In this document: in pieces, positions 1-8,847 of the stretch
How positions within the stretch are numbered: position 1 is the stretch's first letter
Layout of the letters: every line of letters starts with the position of its first letter
Source: Sinorhizobium fredii USDA 257
GTDB lineage: Bacteria > Pseudomonadota > Alphaproteobacteria > Rhizobiales > Rhizobiaceae
Assembly: GCF_000265205.3 (NCBI RefSeq)
Contig: NC_018000.1
Location: 4,030,001 to 4,094,000, forward strand
Reading direction: 5' to 3'
DNA: 64,000 bases
Position numbers and translations under genes: made by a program
The notes under the pieces: generated by a model
What the model saw: the letters and a program-made list of their open reading frames with translations, nothing else
What the model was told of the DNA's origin: nothing
Databases searched by the model: none

Positions 1-2
1 TC

Positions 3-269
3 CCCGGTGCCGTCTGCTTCATGAATGCCGGTGACGCCCGCGATCGCGGCATCAACCAGGGCGCCGAGGTGCGGATCGTTTCCCGTCGCGGCGAGATTCG
101 CGCCCGCGTCGAGACGCGCGGCCGCAACCGAATGCCGCCGGGCGTCATCTTCGTACCCTGGTTCGACGCCAGCAGGCTGATCAACAAGGTGACACTCGAC
201 GCAACCGATCCCATCTCCAAACAGACGGATTTCAAAAAATGCGCGGTCAAAATCGTCTCTGTCGCATGA
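3..269 (+). CDS. napA: Periplasmic nitrate reductase catalytic subunit, C-terminal end (partial)
   Basis: This is the last 88 codons of NapA; the gene starts before the window. NapA is the periplasmic molybdopterin-guanine-dinucleotide and 4Fe-4S enzyme that reduces nitrate to nitrite. What is visible is the conserved molybdopterin-binding C-terminal barrel, including the [15 protein letters not shown] stretch and the closing [10 protein letters not shown] segment. The TGA stop (267-269) overlaps the ATG of napB, so the two are translationally coupled. The napA-napB-napC order is the usual one. Identity is firm from the sequence even without the catalytic N-terminal part. Confidence 0.93.
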   Translation, partial: PGAVCFMNAGDARDRGINQGAEVRIVSRRGEIRARVETRGRNRMPPGVIFVPWFDASRLINKVTLDATDPISKQTDFKKCAVKIVSVA

Positions 270-745
270 TGAGAAGCCCCGGATCGTGGCTCGGAGGGCT
301 GTTGGCGATCCTCTTCGTCGCAACGGGGGCGATCGCCCAGATGGTGCCGGGCGAGAGGGTGCCGGAGCTCTCCGGACCGCCGCAGGAGATGGGCGAGGTG
401 GAGGCGGAGCCAATCCCCAAGTGGGTCGTCGACGACGCCCGGAAGGAGCGGGCCTATCCCGACCAGCCGCCGGTCATCCCCCATTCGATCGAAGGGTACC
501 AGCTTTCGGTCAACACCAACCGGTGCCTCTCCTGCCACAAGCGCGAACTGACCCAGGAGTCCGGCGCGCCGATGATCAGCGTGACCCATTACATGACGCG
601 GGAAGGCCAGATGCTCGCGGACGTTTCGCCGCGGCGCTATTTCTGCACGGCGTGCCATGTCCCCCAGGCCGACGTGCGTCCGCTTGTCGAAAACACCTTC
701 AAAGACATGAGCGAGATGGGCGTCAAGCAGGCAGGGAGCGAGTAG
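266..745 (+). CDS. napB: Periplasmic nitrate reductase diheme cytochrome c subunit
   Basis: NapB passes electrons from NapC to NapA in the periplasm. The 159-residue product has an N-terminal signal peptide (hydrophobic [13 protein letters not shown]) and two heme c motifs, CLSCH near residue 87 and CTACH near residue 127, as expected for NapB. I chose the ATG at 266 because it overlaps the napA stop as ATGA; an in-frame ATG at 239 would add nine residues and overlap napA more. The length fits the family. napC follows after three bases. Confidence 0.94.
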   Translation: MMRSPGSWLGGLLAILFVATGAIAQMVPGERVPELSGPPQEMGEVEAEPIPKWVVDDARKERAYPDQPPVIPHSIEGYQLSVNTNRCLSCHKRELTQESGAPMISVTHYMTREGQMLADVSPRRYFCTACHVPQADVRPLVENTFKDMSEMGVKQAGSE

Positions 746-748
746 GCC

Positions 749-1450
749 ATGGCTCGGATAAAGCGCGTCCTGCTCTGGGTGTGGAAGCTTCTGACAACGC
801 CGGCCGCAACCCTCAGCCTCGCATTCCTGACGCTCGGCGGCTTCGTCGGCGGCGTGATCTTCTGGGGCGCCTTCAACACCGCTTTGGAGCTCACCAACAC
901 GGAGGAGTTTTGCGTCTCCTGTCATGAGATGCGGACCAACGTCTATGAGGAGCTTACGCGCACGGTTCATTTCGCCAACCGCTCGGGCGTCCGGGCGTCC
1001 TGTCCCGACTGTCACGTGCCGCATGAATGGACGGACAAGATCGCTCGCAAGATGCAGGCTTCGAAGGAAGTCTGGGGCAAGATCTTCGGTACCATCAACA
1101 CGCGCGAGAAATTCCTCGACCACCGGCTGGAGCTCGCCAAGCACGAATGGGCTCGGCTCAAGGCCAATGACAGCCTTGAATGCCGCAACTGTCACTCGTC
1201 GGCGGCGATGGACCTCTCGAAGCAGACACAACGCGCCGCCGAGATCCATACCCGCTACCTGCTGCCCGGAAAGGCCACCTGCATCGATTGCCACAAGGGC
1301 ATCGCCCACGAACTGCCGAACATGCAGGGCGTCGAGCCCGGCTGGAAGTTGCCGCCTGAACTCGAAGGAGAGAAGCTGCCTTCTGCTTCCGCGATCGATG
1401 AGCTGAAGCGGGTCATGGACAAGGCTCACAGCGCGGCGCTCGCGAATTGA
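749..1450 (+). CDS. napC: Tetraheme cytochrome c, NapC/NirT family quinol dehydrogenase
   Basis: NapC is a membrane-anchored quinol dehydrogenase that feeds NapAB. The 233-residue product has one N-terminal membrane anchor (about residues 18-42) and four heme c motifs in the periplasmic part: CVSCH, CPDCH, CRNCH and CIDCH. This is the standard NapC layout. It lies three bases after napB and is the last gene of the nap operon here, since the next gene is on the other strand. No terminator hairpin is obvious between 1451 and 1514. Confidence 0.94.
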   Translation: MARIKRVLLWVWKLLTTPAATLSLAFLTLGGFVGGVIFWGAFNTALELTNTEEFCVSCHEMRTNVYEELTRTVHFANRSGVRASCPDCHVPHEWTDKIARKMQASKEVWGKIFGTINTREKFLDHRLELAKHEWARLKANDSLECRNCHSSAAMDLSKQTQRAAEIHTRYLLPGKATCIDCHKGIAHELPNMQGVEPGWKLPPELEGEKLPSASAIDELKRVMDKAHSAALAN

Positions 1451-1514
1451 GACCACCGAACGCCCGAGGCTTGCGGCGGGGCTTCTGAAGCCTCCCGGTA
1501 ACCGGAACAGACGG

Positions 1515-2339
1515 TTATCGGACCATCAAGACCGGCATGGCTGGTGCGTCGATCATCGCCTTGGTTACTCCGCCGAATACCCTCTCGCGGATGCGCGAGT
1601 GCCCATAGGCGCCGATCACGATCAGGTCGGCCGAAGTGTCGCGTGCGTGCTTGGCGAGTACCTCTTCGACTGCGCGGCCGGCACTCGGAAGCCGGTCGAC
1701 TGTCACTTTGACGCCGTGGCGTGCAAGATACGCGGCGACATCGGCGCCCGGTTCTTCGCCGTTCTTGGTCCTTGGATCGACGAGCACCAGGTTCACGCCC
1801 TCGGCGTTTCTCATCATGTCCAGCGCCTCGCGGGCGGCCCTTGCGGACTCGATGGTCGAGTTCCACGCCAGGAGGATGTTCTTCGGCTGCAAGGTGGCTG
1901 ACCCAAGATCCGAAGCGAGCAGGACCGGCCGTGCCGAATAGAAGAGAGCACCTTCTATAACTCCCCGCCGGAGGAGCTCATCTACCCCTAGACTTGTGCC
2001 GATCAAGCTGACATCAGCATACCGGGCACGCTCTCCGACGTCTTGCCCAAGCCGCGTCGTCTCTGAGTATCGCCCAACCAGATCGAATGAAATCCCGGCA
2101 CGTCCAAGGATCTCCCTGGCTTCTCTGACCGCTTGACGCAGTTGCTCCATGTCACTGTCGCGGCTGTCAATCCAGGCGGCGGAGATGGCTGCGAGGTCTC
2201 CCATCGGAGGGAGAGTGGCTATCTTGCTGGCGAGAACCGAGAGGTGCGCACCCTCCATTGCACAAAGATCTGCCGCTGCCCTCAGGTCGTCGTCGAATTG
2301 GCTGACACCAACCACGAGGAGGATCGTCTTGTACGTCAT
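1515..2339 (-). CDS. Universal stress protein, two tandem Usp domains
   Basis: The 274-residue protein contains two UspA folds. The first begins at TILLVVGVSQFDDD and the second near residue 155 (NILLAWNSTIESARA). The C-terminal half ends with the ATP-binding signature GAYGHSRIRERVFGG (G-x2-G-x9-G). Tandem-Usp proteins of this length are common beside nap, nos and fix genes in rhizobia and are typically induced at low oxygen. A FixK/FNR-type box (2408-2421) lies 69 bases upstream of the start, which supports oxygen control. The ATG at 2339 has a GGGAGA ribosome site. The cellular role is not known from sequence. Confidence 0.9.
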   Translation of the reverse strand: MTYKTILLVVGVSQFDDDLRAAADLCAMEGAHLSVLASKIATLPPMGDLAAISAAWIDSRDSDMEQLRQAVREAREILGRAGISFDLVGRYSETTRLGQDVGERARYADVSLIGTSLGVDELLRRGVIEGALFYSARPVLLASDLGSATLQPKNILLAWNSTIESARAAREALDMMRNAEGVNLVLVDPRTKNGEEPGADVAAYLARHGVKVTVDRLPSAGRAVEEVLAKHARDTSADLIVIGAYGHSRIRERVFGGVTKAMIDAPAMPVLMVR

Positions 2340-2407
2340 TGCCCTGGTCTCCCGAAAACCGGCTTGAAAATTCAGGAGCGATCCTACTCCGGGTATTGGT
2401 GGCTACA

Positions 2408-2421
2408 TTGATCACGGTCAA
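2408..2421. promoter_or_regulatory. FixK/FNR-type box upstream of the usp gene
   Basis: TTGATCACGGTCAA, an imperfect form of the TTGAT-N4-ATCAA anaerobox. Its centre is 75 bases before the usp ATG. With class II spacing (box centred at -41.5), transcription would start near 2373 on the minus strand, giving a 35-base leader. The assignment rests on consensus and spacing. Confidence 0.65.
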
Positions 2422-2489
2422 GAACGTCGCGACGGGCTGCCAGCTTGGGAGGTCATCCTTCGGTGGATAACGAGATGAATTCAGAAAGG

Positions 2490-2699
2490 GCTGTTGAGGC
2501 GGCCTATTTTCTCGCCGCGACGGCAATGTCGAGCGTTTTGCGTTGAGATTGGCACTGGCCGAACTCATCGGCGATGGCCTTCTCTTCTCGTTCATCCCTT
2601 CCATCCTCGTCGTGGCGCTGGTCGGCGGCCGGAATCCGATCCTCTTTGCGGCCGGACTGTCGCTTTTGGTCCGTCCTGATTCTTGCGGAGTTGATCTCG
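2490..2699 (+). pseudogene. fixL remnant fused by deletion to the end of fixJ
   Basis: The stretch translates to [19 protein letters not shown] and the following membrane residues, clearly related to residues 44-83 of the intact FixL at 21027. It then jumps, near 2680, to sequence matching the last codons of fixJ (TCCTGATTCTTGC) and the fixJ-fixT intergenic DNA. Nearly 1.9 kb is missing relative to the intact copy: the sensor, kinase and almost all of fixJ. No functional product is expected. The remnant sits directly ahead of an intact fixT-fixK pair, so this is a duplicated fixLJTK block that lost its two-component system. Confidence 0.85.
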
Positions 2700-2777
2700 C
2701 GCAATGCGGCGCGTTGCCGCAAGCGTTAATGGCGGCTCACGGCGGGCAGGTGCACGCCAGATTGCGCGGGACTGAAA

Positions 2778-3122
2778 TTGTTGGCTGCCAGAAGCATTGT
2801 CGTCGTTGCACCGGACCAGGGCCTCCGTCGATCCGTGGCGTTCGCCCTTGAGGTCGAAGGATATTCGACGGAGTGCTACGATGCACTTTGGAAGGCCGAA
2901 AGCTCCTCGAGGGAGTCATTTTGCGCGATCGTCGACGACGAGATACTGAAGGCAGACGCGCAGGCCGCGCAATCGCTGCGGAATCTGGGATCGCATGTCA
3001 TCCTTCTCGTGGATGGGCTCTCGGCAGTTAGAGCGCATGCGGACACGATAGTCTTGACGAAGCCGTTCAGCGGTTCCGACCTGCTCGGCGCGGTCGACGG
3101 CCTAGCCGAACTGGCTAAGTAG
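2778..3122 (+). CDS. fixT: FixT-like inhibitor of the FixL kinase (copy A)
   Basis: This 114-residue protein consists of a single degenerate response-regulator receiver fold ([20 protein letters not shown] at the N-terminus, VLTKPF near the C-terminus, where the receiver lysine sits). In S. meliloti FixT occupies this place between fixJ and fixK and inhibits FixL autophosphorylation, closing a negative feedback loop. The acidic pocket of a true receiver is changed (APDQ instead of a DD pair). I use a TTG start at 2778, matching the TTG in the second copy (23269); no ATG is present. The sequence is strongly similar to the 23269 copy. The name rests on context and recalled similarity. Confidence 0.72.
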   Translation: MLAARSIVVVAPDQGLRRSVAFALEVEGYSTECYDALWKAESSSRESFCAIVDDEILKADAQAAQSLRNLGSHVILLVDGLSAVRAHADTIVLTKPFSGSDLLGAVDGLAELAK

Positions 3123-3178
3123 TTTCCCTTAGTGATGTAACCGAATTTATCGCCGTGGCATGAATTGGCAATCTTCCC
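3117..3178 (+). promoter_or_regulatory. Putative FixJ-activated fixK promoter (copy A)
   Basis: The block AAGTAGTTTCCCTTAGTG followed by AACCGAATTTATCGCC and TTGGCAATCTTCCC is conserved base for base at most positions with the block ahead of the second fixK (23653-23714). The flanking spacers differ more. A GTAGTTTCCC-type element is what I recall for phospho-FixJ binding at S. meliloti fixK. Conservation is seen directly; the FixJ assignment is inferred. Confidence 0.6.
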
Positions 3179-3201
3179 CCGCAACGATCAGGGGACAAGA
3201 G

Positions 3202-3840
3202 ATGTACGCCGCTTCCAACCTTACAGAGCAACGCTTCGCACAGTCCCACGGCCTCTCAGGAGCCCAGCTTCCTGGCCCACATCTTGTTTCAAGCTACAAG
3301 GCTGGTCGAGCCGTGTATGCAGAAGGTGACGCCATAGACAAGTGCTACCAGGTTGCCACTGGAGCCGTGCGTGTTTACCGGCTGCTCTCCGACGGGCGGC
3401 GACAGGTCGTATCCTTTCATCTGCCGGGGGAAATGTTCGGTTTCGAGGCGGGCTCCAATCACCGCTTTTTTGCAGAGGCCATTACCGAGACTAGACTGGC
3501 CGTCTTTGGGCGGCGCTCGATGCATGAGCGTTCGCAGGAACTTCTCGATATTGCACTGGCTGGTATGGCGCGGGCGCAGGAGCATCTTCTGGTTCTGGGA
3601 CGGCAGTGTGCCGTGGAACGCATCGCCGCATTCTTGGCGGACCTGTCTGACCGCCAGGGAGGCGTGCGGCAGTTGCGGCTGCCGATGTCGCGGCAAGACA
3701 TTGCGGACTATCTCGGCCTGACGATCGAGACGGTTTCGCGTGTCATGACGAAGCTGAAGGAGCGCAGTGTCATCGCTCTGCGAGACGCAAGGACGGTAAA
3801 CATCATGAGGCTCGACGCTCTCCGCTCGCTTTGCCACTGA
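3202..3840 (+). CDS. fixK: Crp/Fnr-family transcription activator FixK (copy A)
   Basis: FixK activates the micro-oxic respiration genes by binding TTGAT-N4-ATCAA boxes. The 212-residue product has a cyclic-nucleotide-type sensor barrel (GAVRVYRLLSDGRRQVVSFH) and a C-terminal helix-turn-helix (SRQDIADYLGLTIETVSRVM) with the E-T-V-S-R recognition helix. It lacks the N-terminal cysteine cluster of Fnr, so it should not sense oxygen itself, as known for FixK. The ATG at 3202 gives the length of S. meliloti FixK (211) and follows AGGGGACAAGAG. A second copy at 23740 is very similar. A FixJ-type promoter block precedes it, although the local fixLJ is deleted. Confidence 0.92.
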   Translation: MYAASNLTEQRFAQSHGLSGAQLPGPHLVSSYKAGRAVYAEGDAIDKCYQVATGAVRVYRLLSDGRRQVVSFHLPGEMFGFEAGSNHRFFAEAITETRLAVFGRRSMHERSQELLDIALAGMARAQEHLLVLGRQCAVERIAAFLADLSDRQGGVRQLRLPMSRQDIADYLGLTIETVSRVMTKLKERSVIALRDARTVNIMRLDALRSLCH

Positions 3841-3967
3841 GGGGCGCCGATCATCCAGCCGGCGCGTCTCACCCGTTTGACGCGCTCGTTTCTGCCTCCA
3901 TACTGCCGCGTTCTCAGCGTCGGCCGCTTACCTGAGAGGCGGCTTTAAGCCTGACGAAGGAAGAGCC

Positions 3968-4432
3968 ATGTTCGTCAAGGAAATGTCTCGGCAGGAATGT
4001 TATGAGGTTGTCGCTTCCGGCGATTTGGCCAGACTGGCCTGCTGTAAGAATGACCAGCCTTACATCGTGCCAATCACCTATGCGCTTGCAGGCACCCACC
4101 TCTATTGCTTTTCGATGCCGGGCCAGAAAATTGATTGGATGCGTGCCAATCCCAAGGTATGTCTCCAGATCGACGAGTTCTCTGGCAAGTGCAAGTGGAG
4201 GAGCGTAGTTCTCACAGGGCAATTCCGTGAGCTTCCTCCCGCGGGCGGACGCTACAGCGAACGCCTTGATGCGTGGTCCCTTCTCGAGAAGAGGGTCAAC
4301 TGGTGGGAGCCCGGCGGTCTAAAGCCCGTGCCACAGCAGATTTCGGGCGCGTCCGCCCACATCTATTTCAGTGTCGACATCGACGAGATGTCCGGTCGCC
4401 AGACCTCAGAGGTTGAGGCCGGGTCTAGCTGA
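3968..4432 (+). CDS. Pyridoxamine 5'-phosphate oxidase-like flavin-binding protein
   Basis: The 154-residue protein shows the split-barrel FMN-binding fold of the pyridoxamine 5'-phosphate oxidase-related family: an N-terminal MSRQECYEVVASGDLARLAC segment, the YIVPITYAL strand and the VCLQIDEF strand. Such small proteins bind FMN, F420 or heme; the substrate here cannot be told. It follows fixK by 127 bases on the same strand and has a strong ribosome site (GAAGGAAGAG). The second fixK block (23740 onward) has no counterpart, so this gene is specific to copy A or was lost from copy B. Confidence 0.8.
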   Translation: MFVKEMSRQECYEVVASGDLARLACCKNDQPYIVPITYALAGTHLYCFSMPGQKIDWMRANPKVCLQIDEFSGKCKWRSVVLTGQFRELPPAGGRYSERLDAWSLLEKRVNWWEPGGLKPVPQQISGASAHIYFSVDIDEMSGRQTSEVEAGSS

Positions 4433-4501
4433 TACTGATCGGCCGTCACGCCGTAATGCCGACAGACGGAGCGCAGTGGCCGCTTGCAGGCGGCCCCCGT
4501 C

Positions 4502-5023
4502 TCAGGCCGGCTGTTTTCCGGGCCGCTCGTCTCTCCGCCGGGCGAGGATGCCGCGCAGGCATTCCTGTTCGAAGGTGATGTGCCTGCGCACGCTTGTGAA
4601 GAAGCCGCGCAGCATGTAGCCGGCGGTTTCGGCATTGGCGCTTGCGTCAGCGGCGCCGAGCCGAGCCAGCATCTCGGTAACTTCCTCGGCGTAGCATTCG
4701 TCCTCGCAATGCTCGTATTTCAGCTCTTCGAGCATGGCCGCCAGGGAGGGATCGTCGCCGTGCCGTGATTCCAGCCAGGCAAACACCAGCCCTTCCTCAC
4801 CGGCATGCAGTTCTCGGAGCAGGGGGCCGAGCATTCTTGCGGCGTAGCTGCAGATCTCCCGATCGATTTTCGGAAGACTGTCGGCGATAGCCTCCAGGCT
4901 GCCGCAGAGCGCCAACTGGTCCCTGTGAGCCTCCGCAAGCCAAGCGAGCGGCTCAGCGGTAGTCTCTGCCGACCGTTCGGACTGCGCGCCGTGAGAAGGC
5001 GCGAGTCCCCTGATATTCGCCAT
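4502..5023 (-). CDS. Hemerythrin HHE-domain protein (copy A)
   Basis: The 173-residue helical protein has His/Glu pairs typical of hemerythrin-like di-iron bundles: ELHAGEEGLVFAWLE, YEHCEDECYAEEV and RRHITFEQECL, the last being an HxxxE helix. Such proteins bind oxygen or nitric oxide, or protect iron centres. The ATG at 5023 is the first in the conserved frame shared with the 24959 copy; an apparent extension of the frame beyond it is the antisense of the fixN leader. It is divergent from fixN and shares the FixK box at 5106-5119. It is intact, unlike the second copy. Confidence 0.83.
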   Translation of the reverse strand: MANIRGLAPSHGAQSERSAETTAEPLAWLAEAHRDQLALCGSLEAIADSLPKIDREICSYAARMLGPLLRELHAGEEGLVFAWLESRHGDDPSLAAMLEELKYEHCEDECYAEEVTEMLARLGAADASANAETAGYMLRGFFTSVRRHITFEQECLRGILARRRDERPGKQPA

Positions 5024-5105
5024 AATGCGCTCGGGTCCTGTCCAGCATCTCTTCACGTCGCGGCCCTCCATAACGGGAGGATGCGGTAGTGCGCAGTGCC
5101 GAACC

Positions 5106-5119
5106 TTGATCTGAATCAA
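5106..5119. promoter_or_regulatory. FixK/FNR box between hemerythrin A and fixN
   Basis: TTGATCTGAATCAA, a perfect TTGAT-N4-ATCAA palindrome. Its centre lies 100 bases before fixN and 89 bases before the divergent hemerythrin start. Class II spacing places the fixN transcript start near 5154, between the box and the ATG at 5213, which argues against a longer fixN start at 5096. Confidence 0.88.
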
Positions 5120-5212
5120 GGCAGACGACGGATGATTCCGGCAATTCTGCAGCCGCGATGGCCGACGCGTCACGACGCGCGCCACGCAGGTAGAAAAGTT
5201 GGGGGCCCAACA

Positions 5213-6832
5213 ATGAAATATACAGTCGAGACGATTCTGCTCGGAGTAGGCGCCTTTCTGGCGCTGGTGGGGGCCGGTTTCGCCGAGGATCGCTTGTTCG
5301 CGGCGCATATGTGGGTGCTGTTCTTCGTGCTGTTCGGCGGCACGATCGTGCTCATGCGGCGGGTCGATTTTCGTCCTGCGCTCGCCGGCCGCGATGTCCG
5401 CCATAGCGAATACTTCGACGACGTCGTGAAGTACGGCGTGGTTGCCACGGTCTTCTGGGGCGTGGTCGGGTTCCTCGTCGGGGTGATCGTGGCGATGCAG
5501 CTCGCCTTTCCCGACCTCAACGTCGAGCCGTGGTTCAATTTCGGGCGCGTTCGGCCTCTGCACACCTCAGCGGTCATCTTCGCGTTCGGCGGCAACGCCC
5601 TGATCGCGACCTCCTTCTACGTCGTGCAGCGCACCAGCCGCGCCCGGCTCTTTGGCGGCAATCTCGGCTGGTTCGTGTTCTGGGGCTACCAGCTCTTCAT
5701 CGTGCTCGCCGCCACGGGCTATCTGCTCGGAATTACACAGAGCCGCGAATATGCGGAACCGGAATGGTATGTCGACCTCTGGCTGACGATCGTCTGGGTA
5801 GCCTATCTCGTCGCCTTCCTCGGCACGATCCTGAAGCGCAAGGAACCGCACATCTACGTGGCGAACTGGTTCTATCTCGCCTTCATTGTCACCATCGCCA
5901 TGCTGCATATCGTCAACAATCTGGCGGTCCCGGTCTCGTTTCTCGGATCCAAGAGCTATTCGGCATTTTCCGGCGTGCAGGACGCGCTGACGCAGTGGTG
6001 GTACGGCCACAACGCCGTCGGCTTCTTCCTGACCGCCGGCTTCCTGGCGATGATGTACTACTTCATTCCCAAGCAGGTGAACCGCCCCGTCTATTCCTAC
6101 CGGCTGTCGATCATCCACTTCTGGGCGATCATCTTCATGTACATCTGGGCGGGTCCCCACCACCTCCATTACACGGCGCTGCCGGACTGGGCGCAGACGC
6201 TCGGCATGGTCTTTTCCGTGATGCTCTGGATGCCCTCCTGGGGCGGCATGATCAACGGTCTGATGACGCTGTCGGGAGCCTGGGACAAGATCCGCACCGA
6301 CCCCGTGGTGCGCATGATGGTCATGGCTGTCGCCTTTTATGGAATGGCGACCTTCGAAGGGCCGATGATGTCGATCAAGGCCGTCAATTCGCTCAGCCAC
6401 TATACCGACTGGACCATTGGTCACGTGCATTCCGGCGCGCTCGGCTGGAACGGCCTGATCACTTTCGGTGCTATCTATTACCTAGTGCCTAAGCTGTGGA
6501 ACCGCGAGCGGCTTTACAGCCTGCGCATGGTCAACTGGCACTTCTGGCTGGCTACCCTCGGCATCGTCGTCTACGCCGCTGTTATGTGGGTTGCCGGCAT
6601 CCAGCAGGGCCTGATGTGGCGCGAATACGACGATCAGGGCTTCCTCGTCTATTCCTTCGCGGAAACGGTCGCGGCCATGTTCCCCTACTATGTCATGCGT
6701 GCCATCGGCGGCGCCCTGTTCCTCGTCGGCGCGCTCCTCATGGCCTTCAACGTAACAATGACGATCCTCGGTCGCGTCCGCGACGAGGAGCCGATCTTCG
6801 GTGCTGCGCCGCTGCCGGCACCTGCAGAATAG
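5213..6832 (+). CDS. fixN: cbb3-type cytochrome c oxidase subunit I
   Basis: FixN (CcoN) is the catalytic subunit of the high-affinity cbb3 oxidase, carrying heme b and the heme b3-CuB site in the inner membrane. The 539-residue product has the expected 12 or so membrane spans. Metal-ligand segments are seen: [15 protein letters not shown] (low-spin heme His), YGHNAVGFF (CuB His and cross-link Tyr region), AGPHHLHY (CuB His pair) and [11 protein letters not shown] (the two heme-ligand His). The ATG at 5213 gives the family length. It heads fixNOQP. Confidence 0.97.
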   Translation: MKYTVETILLGVGAFLALVGAGFAEDRLFAAHMWVLFFVLFGGTIVLMRRVDFRPALAGRDVRHSEYFDDVVKYGVVATVFWGVVGFLVGVIVAMQLAFPDLNVEPWFNFGRVRPLHTSAVIFAFGGNALIATSFYVVQRTSRARLFGGNLGWFVFWGYQLFIVLAATGYLLGITQSREYAEPEWYVDLWLTIVWVAYLVAFLGTILKRKEPHIYVANWFYLAFIVTIAMLHIVNNLAVPVSFLGSKSYSAFSGVQDALTQWWYGHNAVGFFLTAGFLAMMYYFIPKQVNRPVYSYRLSIIHFWAIIFMYIWAGPHHLHYTALPDWAQTLGMVFSVMLWMPSWGGMINGLMTLSGAWDKIRTDPVVRMMVMAVAFYGMATFEGPMMSIKAVNSLSHYTDWTIGHVHSGALGWNGLITFGAIYYLVPKLWNRERLYSLRMVNWHFWLATLGIVVYAAVMWVAGIQQGLMWREYDDQGFLVYSFAETVAAMFPYYVMRAIGGALFLVGALLMAFNVTMTILGRVRDEEPIFGAAPLPAPAE

Positions 6833-6844
6833 GAGGGCATGACC

Positions 6845-7576
6845 ATGTCCATTCTCGACAAACACACGATACTCGAGCGCAATGCCACGCTGCTGCTAAT
6901 AGGCTCGCTCCTGGTCGTTTCCATCGGCGGCATCGTGGAAATCGCGCCCCTCTTCTATCTCGAGAACACGATCGAGAAGGCGGAAGGCATGCGGCCATAT
7001 TCTCCGCTGGAGCTTGCAGGGCGCGACATCTACATCCGCGAGGGCTGCTATGTCTGTCACAGCCAGATGATCCGTCCTTTCCGTGACGAGGTGGAGCGCT
7101 ACGGCCATTACTCGCTCGCTGCGGAGTCGATGTACGACCATCCCTTCCAATGGGGTTCTAAGCGAACCGGTCCGGATCTCGCCCGCGTCGGCGAGCGCTA
7201 TTCCAACGAATGGCACGTCCAGCACATGATCGAGCCACGTTCGGTCGTCCCGGAATCGGTCATGCCCAGCTACGCCTTCCTCAAGGAGACGCCGCTCGAG
7301 GTGAAGAACGTGGCCATGAGCCTCAAGGCCAACCGAGCGGTTGGCGTGCCCTATACGGACGAGATGATCGACAGCGCGCTGGCGGACGCCAAGGCGCAGG
7401 CCGATCCGAATGCCGACACGTCCGGCCTCGAGGCGCGCTACCCCAAGGCCAAGCTCGGCGATTTCGATGGCGATCCGCAAGAGCTGACGGAGATGGATGC
7501 GCTTGTCGCCTATCTGCAGATGCTCGGCACGCTCGTCGACTTTTCCACCTACGACGACACGACCGGCTATCGCTGA
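6845..7576 (+). CDS. fixO: cbb3-type cytochrome c oxidase monoheme subunit
   Basis: FixO (CcoO) is a membrane-anchored monoheme cytochrome c that delivers electrons to FixN. The 243-residue protein has an N-terminal anchor ([20 protein letters not shown]) and one heme motif, GCYVCHSQ (Cys near residue 68), followed by the conserved RPFRDE segment. The Met axial ligand region VMPSYAFL is present. I prefer the ATG at 6845 because AGGAGG ends 8 bases before it; the ATG at 6839 is only 2 bases from that site. Confidence 0.96.
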   Translation: MSILDKHTILERNATLLLIGSLLVVSIGGIVEIAPLFYLENTIEKAEGMRPYSPLELAGRDIYIREGCYVCHSQMIRPFRDEVERYGHYSLAAESMYDHPFQWGSKRTGPDLARVGERYSNEWHVQHMIEPRSVVPESVMPSYAFLKETPLEVKNVAMSLKANRAVGVPYTDEMIDSALADAKAQADPNADTSGLEARYPKAKLGDFDGDPQELTEMDALVAYLQMLGTLVDFSTYDDTTGYR

Positions 7577-7588
7577 GAAGGAGGCCAC

Positions 7589-7741
7589 ATGGAAACCTAC
7601 ACGGCCATGCGCCATTTCGCCGATAGCTGGGGGCTGCTCGCTATGCTGCTCTTCTTCCTCGGCGTTGTCACCTTCACCTTCCGGCCGGGCGGCAAGAAGG
7701 CCGCTCAAAGGGCCGCCTCTATCCCGCTGAAGGAGGACTGA
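7589..7741 (+). CDS. fixQ: cbb3-type oxidase small subunit CcoQ/FixQ
   Basis: This 50-residue protein starts METYTAMRHF and contains one membrane span (WGLLAMLLFFLGVVTFTF) followed by a basic tail. Size, single span and position between fixO and fixP identify CcoQ, which stabilises the cbb3 complex. The ribosome site GAAGGAGG lies just before the ATG. It ends three bases before fixP. Confidence 0.93.
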   Translation: METYTAMRHFADSWGLLAMLLFFLGVVTFTFRPGGKKAAQRAASIPLKED

Positions 7742-7744
7742 TCC

Positions 7745-8608
7745 ATGGCGGACAAACATATCGACGAGATCAGCGGAGTCGAAACCACCGGACACGAGTG
7801 GGACGGCATCCGCGAACTCAACAATCCGATGCCGCGCTGGTGGGTCTACAGTTTCTATGCCACGGTCATCTGGGCAGTTGGCTATGCGATCGCCTATCCC
7901 TCATGGCCTATGCTGACGGAAGCGACCAAGGGAGTGCTCGGCTATTCCAGCCGCGCCGAGGTCAGCGTCGAACTGGCCGCTGCCAAGGCTGCACAGGCAG
8001 GCAATCTGGACCAGATCGCATCGAGTTCGGTCGAAGAGATCATCGCGGATCGGCAACTGCAGCAATTTGCCGTTTCAGCTGGGGCTTCCATCTTCAAGGT
8101 GAACTGCGCCCAGTGCCACGGCTCGGGTGCTGCGGGCGGGCAGGGCTTCCCGAATCTTAACGACGACGAGTGGCTCTGGGGGGGTAAGCCGGAAGAGATC
8201 TATCAAACTATTGCTCATGGGGTTCGACACGCCGGCGATGGGGAGACGCGCGTTTCGGAGATGCCGCCCTTCAGCGACATGCTGACGCCCGAGCAGATGC
8301 AGCAGACGGCCGCCTATGTCGTGAGCCTCACCCAGGCACCCTCGCAACCGCACCTAGTCGAGCAGGGCAAGCAGGTCTTCGCCGATAATTGCGCTTCCTG
8401 CCATGGCACAGACGCGAAAGGCAACCGTGAGATGGGAGCACCCAACCTCGCCGATGCGATCTGGCTGAAGGGCGAGGGCGAGCAGGCAGTGATCGCTCAA
8501 ATGAAGACGCCGAAGCACGGCGTGATGCCCGCGTGGCTGCCGCGCCTCGGCGACGAAGCCGTCAAGCAGCTCGCGGTGTTCGTACACTCGCTTGGCGGCG
8601 GCGAGTAA
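7745..8608 (+). CDS. fixP: cbb3-type oxidase diheme cytochrome c subunit
   Basis: FixP (CcoP) is the diheme cytochrome c subunit that takes electrons from soluble cytochrome c or the bc1 complex. The 287-residue protein has an N-terminal span (WWVYSFYATVIWAVGYAIAY) and two cytochrome c domains, with CAQCH near residue 121 and CASCH near residue 216. Both axial Met regions (SEMPPF and GVMPAW) are present. The length matches the family. The gene completes fixNOQP, and fixG follows after 239 bases with its own FixK box. Confidence 0.96.
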   Translation: MADKHIDEISGVETTGHEWDGIRELNNPMPRWWVYSFYATVIWAVGYAIAYPSWPMLTEATKGVLGYSSRAEVSVELAAAKAAQAGNLDQIASSSVEEIIADRQLQQFAVSAGASIFKVNCAQCHGSGAAGGQGFPNLNDDEWLWGGKPEEIYQTIAHGVRHAGDGETRVSEMPPFSDMLTPEQMQQTAAYVVSLTQAPSQPHLVEQGKQVFADNCASCHGTDAKGNREMGAPNLADAIWLKGEGEQAVIAQMKTPKHGVMPAWLPRLGDEAVKQLAVFVHSLGGGE

Positions 8609-8766
8609 GGGCCGAAGATCAATCGGTCGCGCCGCACGCAGGCCATCATCTGGGCACGGGCAGGATGAGCTGCGCCGTTTCCCCGGCACGGAGCCGGAGA
8701 GACGGCGGCTTGCTGTTCAAAGCCCTCTTGGGGTTTCGCCGCACCCTGCGGCAACTGGGCGCAGAC

Positions 8767-8780
8767 TTGACGCAGATCAA
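8767..8780 (+). promoter_or_regulatory. FixK/FNR box upstream of fixG
   Basis: TTGACGCAGATCAA, a near-perfect anaerobox. Class II spacing puts the transcript start near 8815, so the ATG at 8848 is the first plausible start and upstream in-frame ATGs (8797, 8806) would lie outside the transcript. This gives fixGHIS its own low-oxygen promoter. Confidence 0.82.
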
Positions 8781-8847
8781 GGCGAGCGGCGTGCGAATGG
8801 GGCAAATGTCGCCTCACAAGCGAAACTATCGCCCGGACCTGCCTGAT

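Noticed and set aside
5096..5212. A longer fixN start
   Set aside because: It would begin upstream of the FixK box centre and outside the predicted transcript. The ATG at 5213 gives the family length.
5024..5563. Upstream in-frame extension of hemerythrin A on the minus strand
   Set aside because: It runs antisense through the FixK box and the first 350 bases of fixN. The conserved start shared with copy B is the ATG at 5023.
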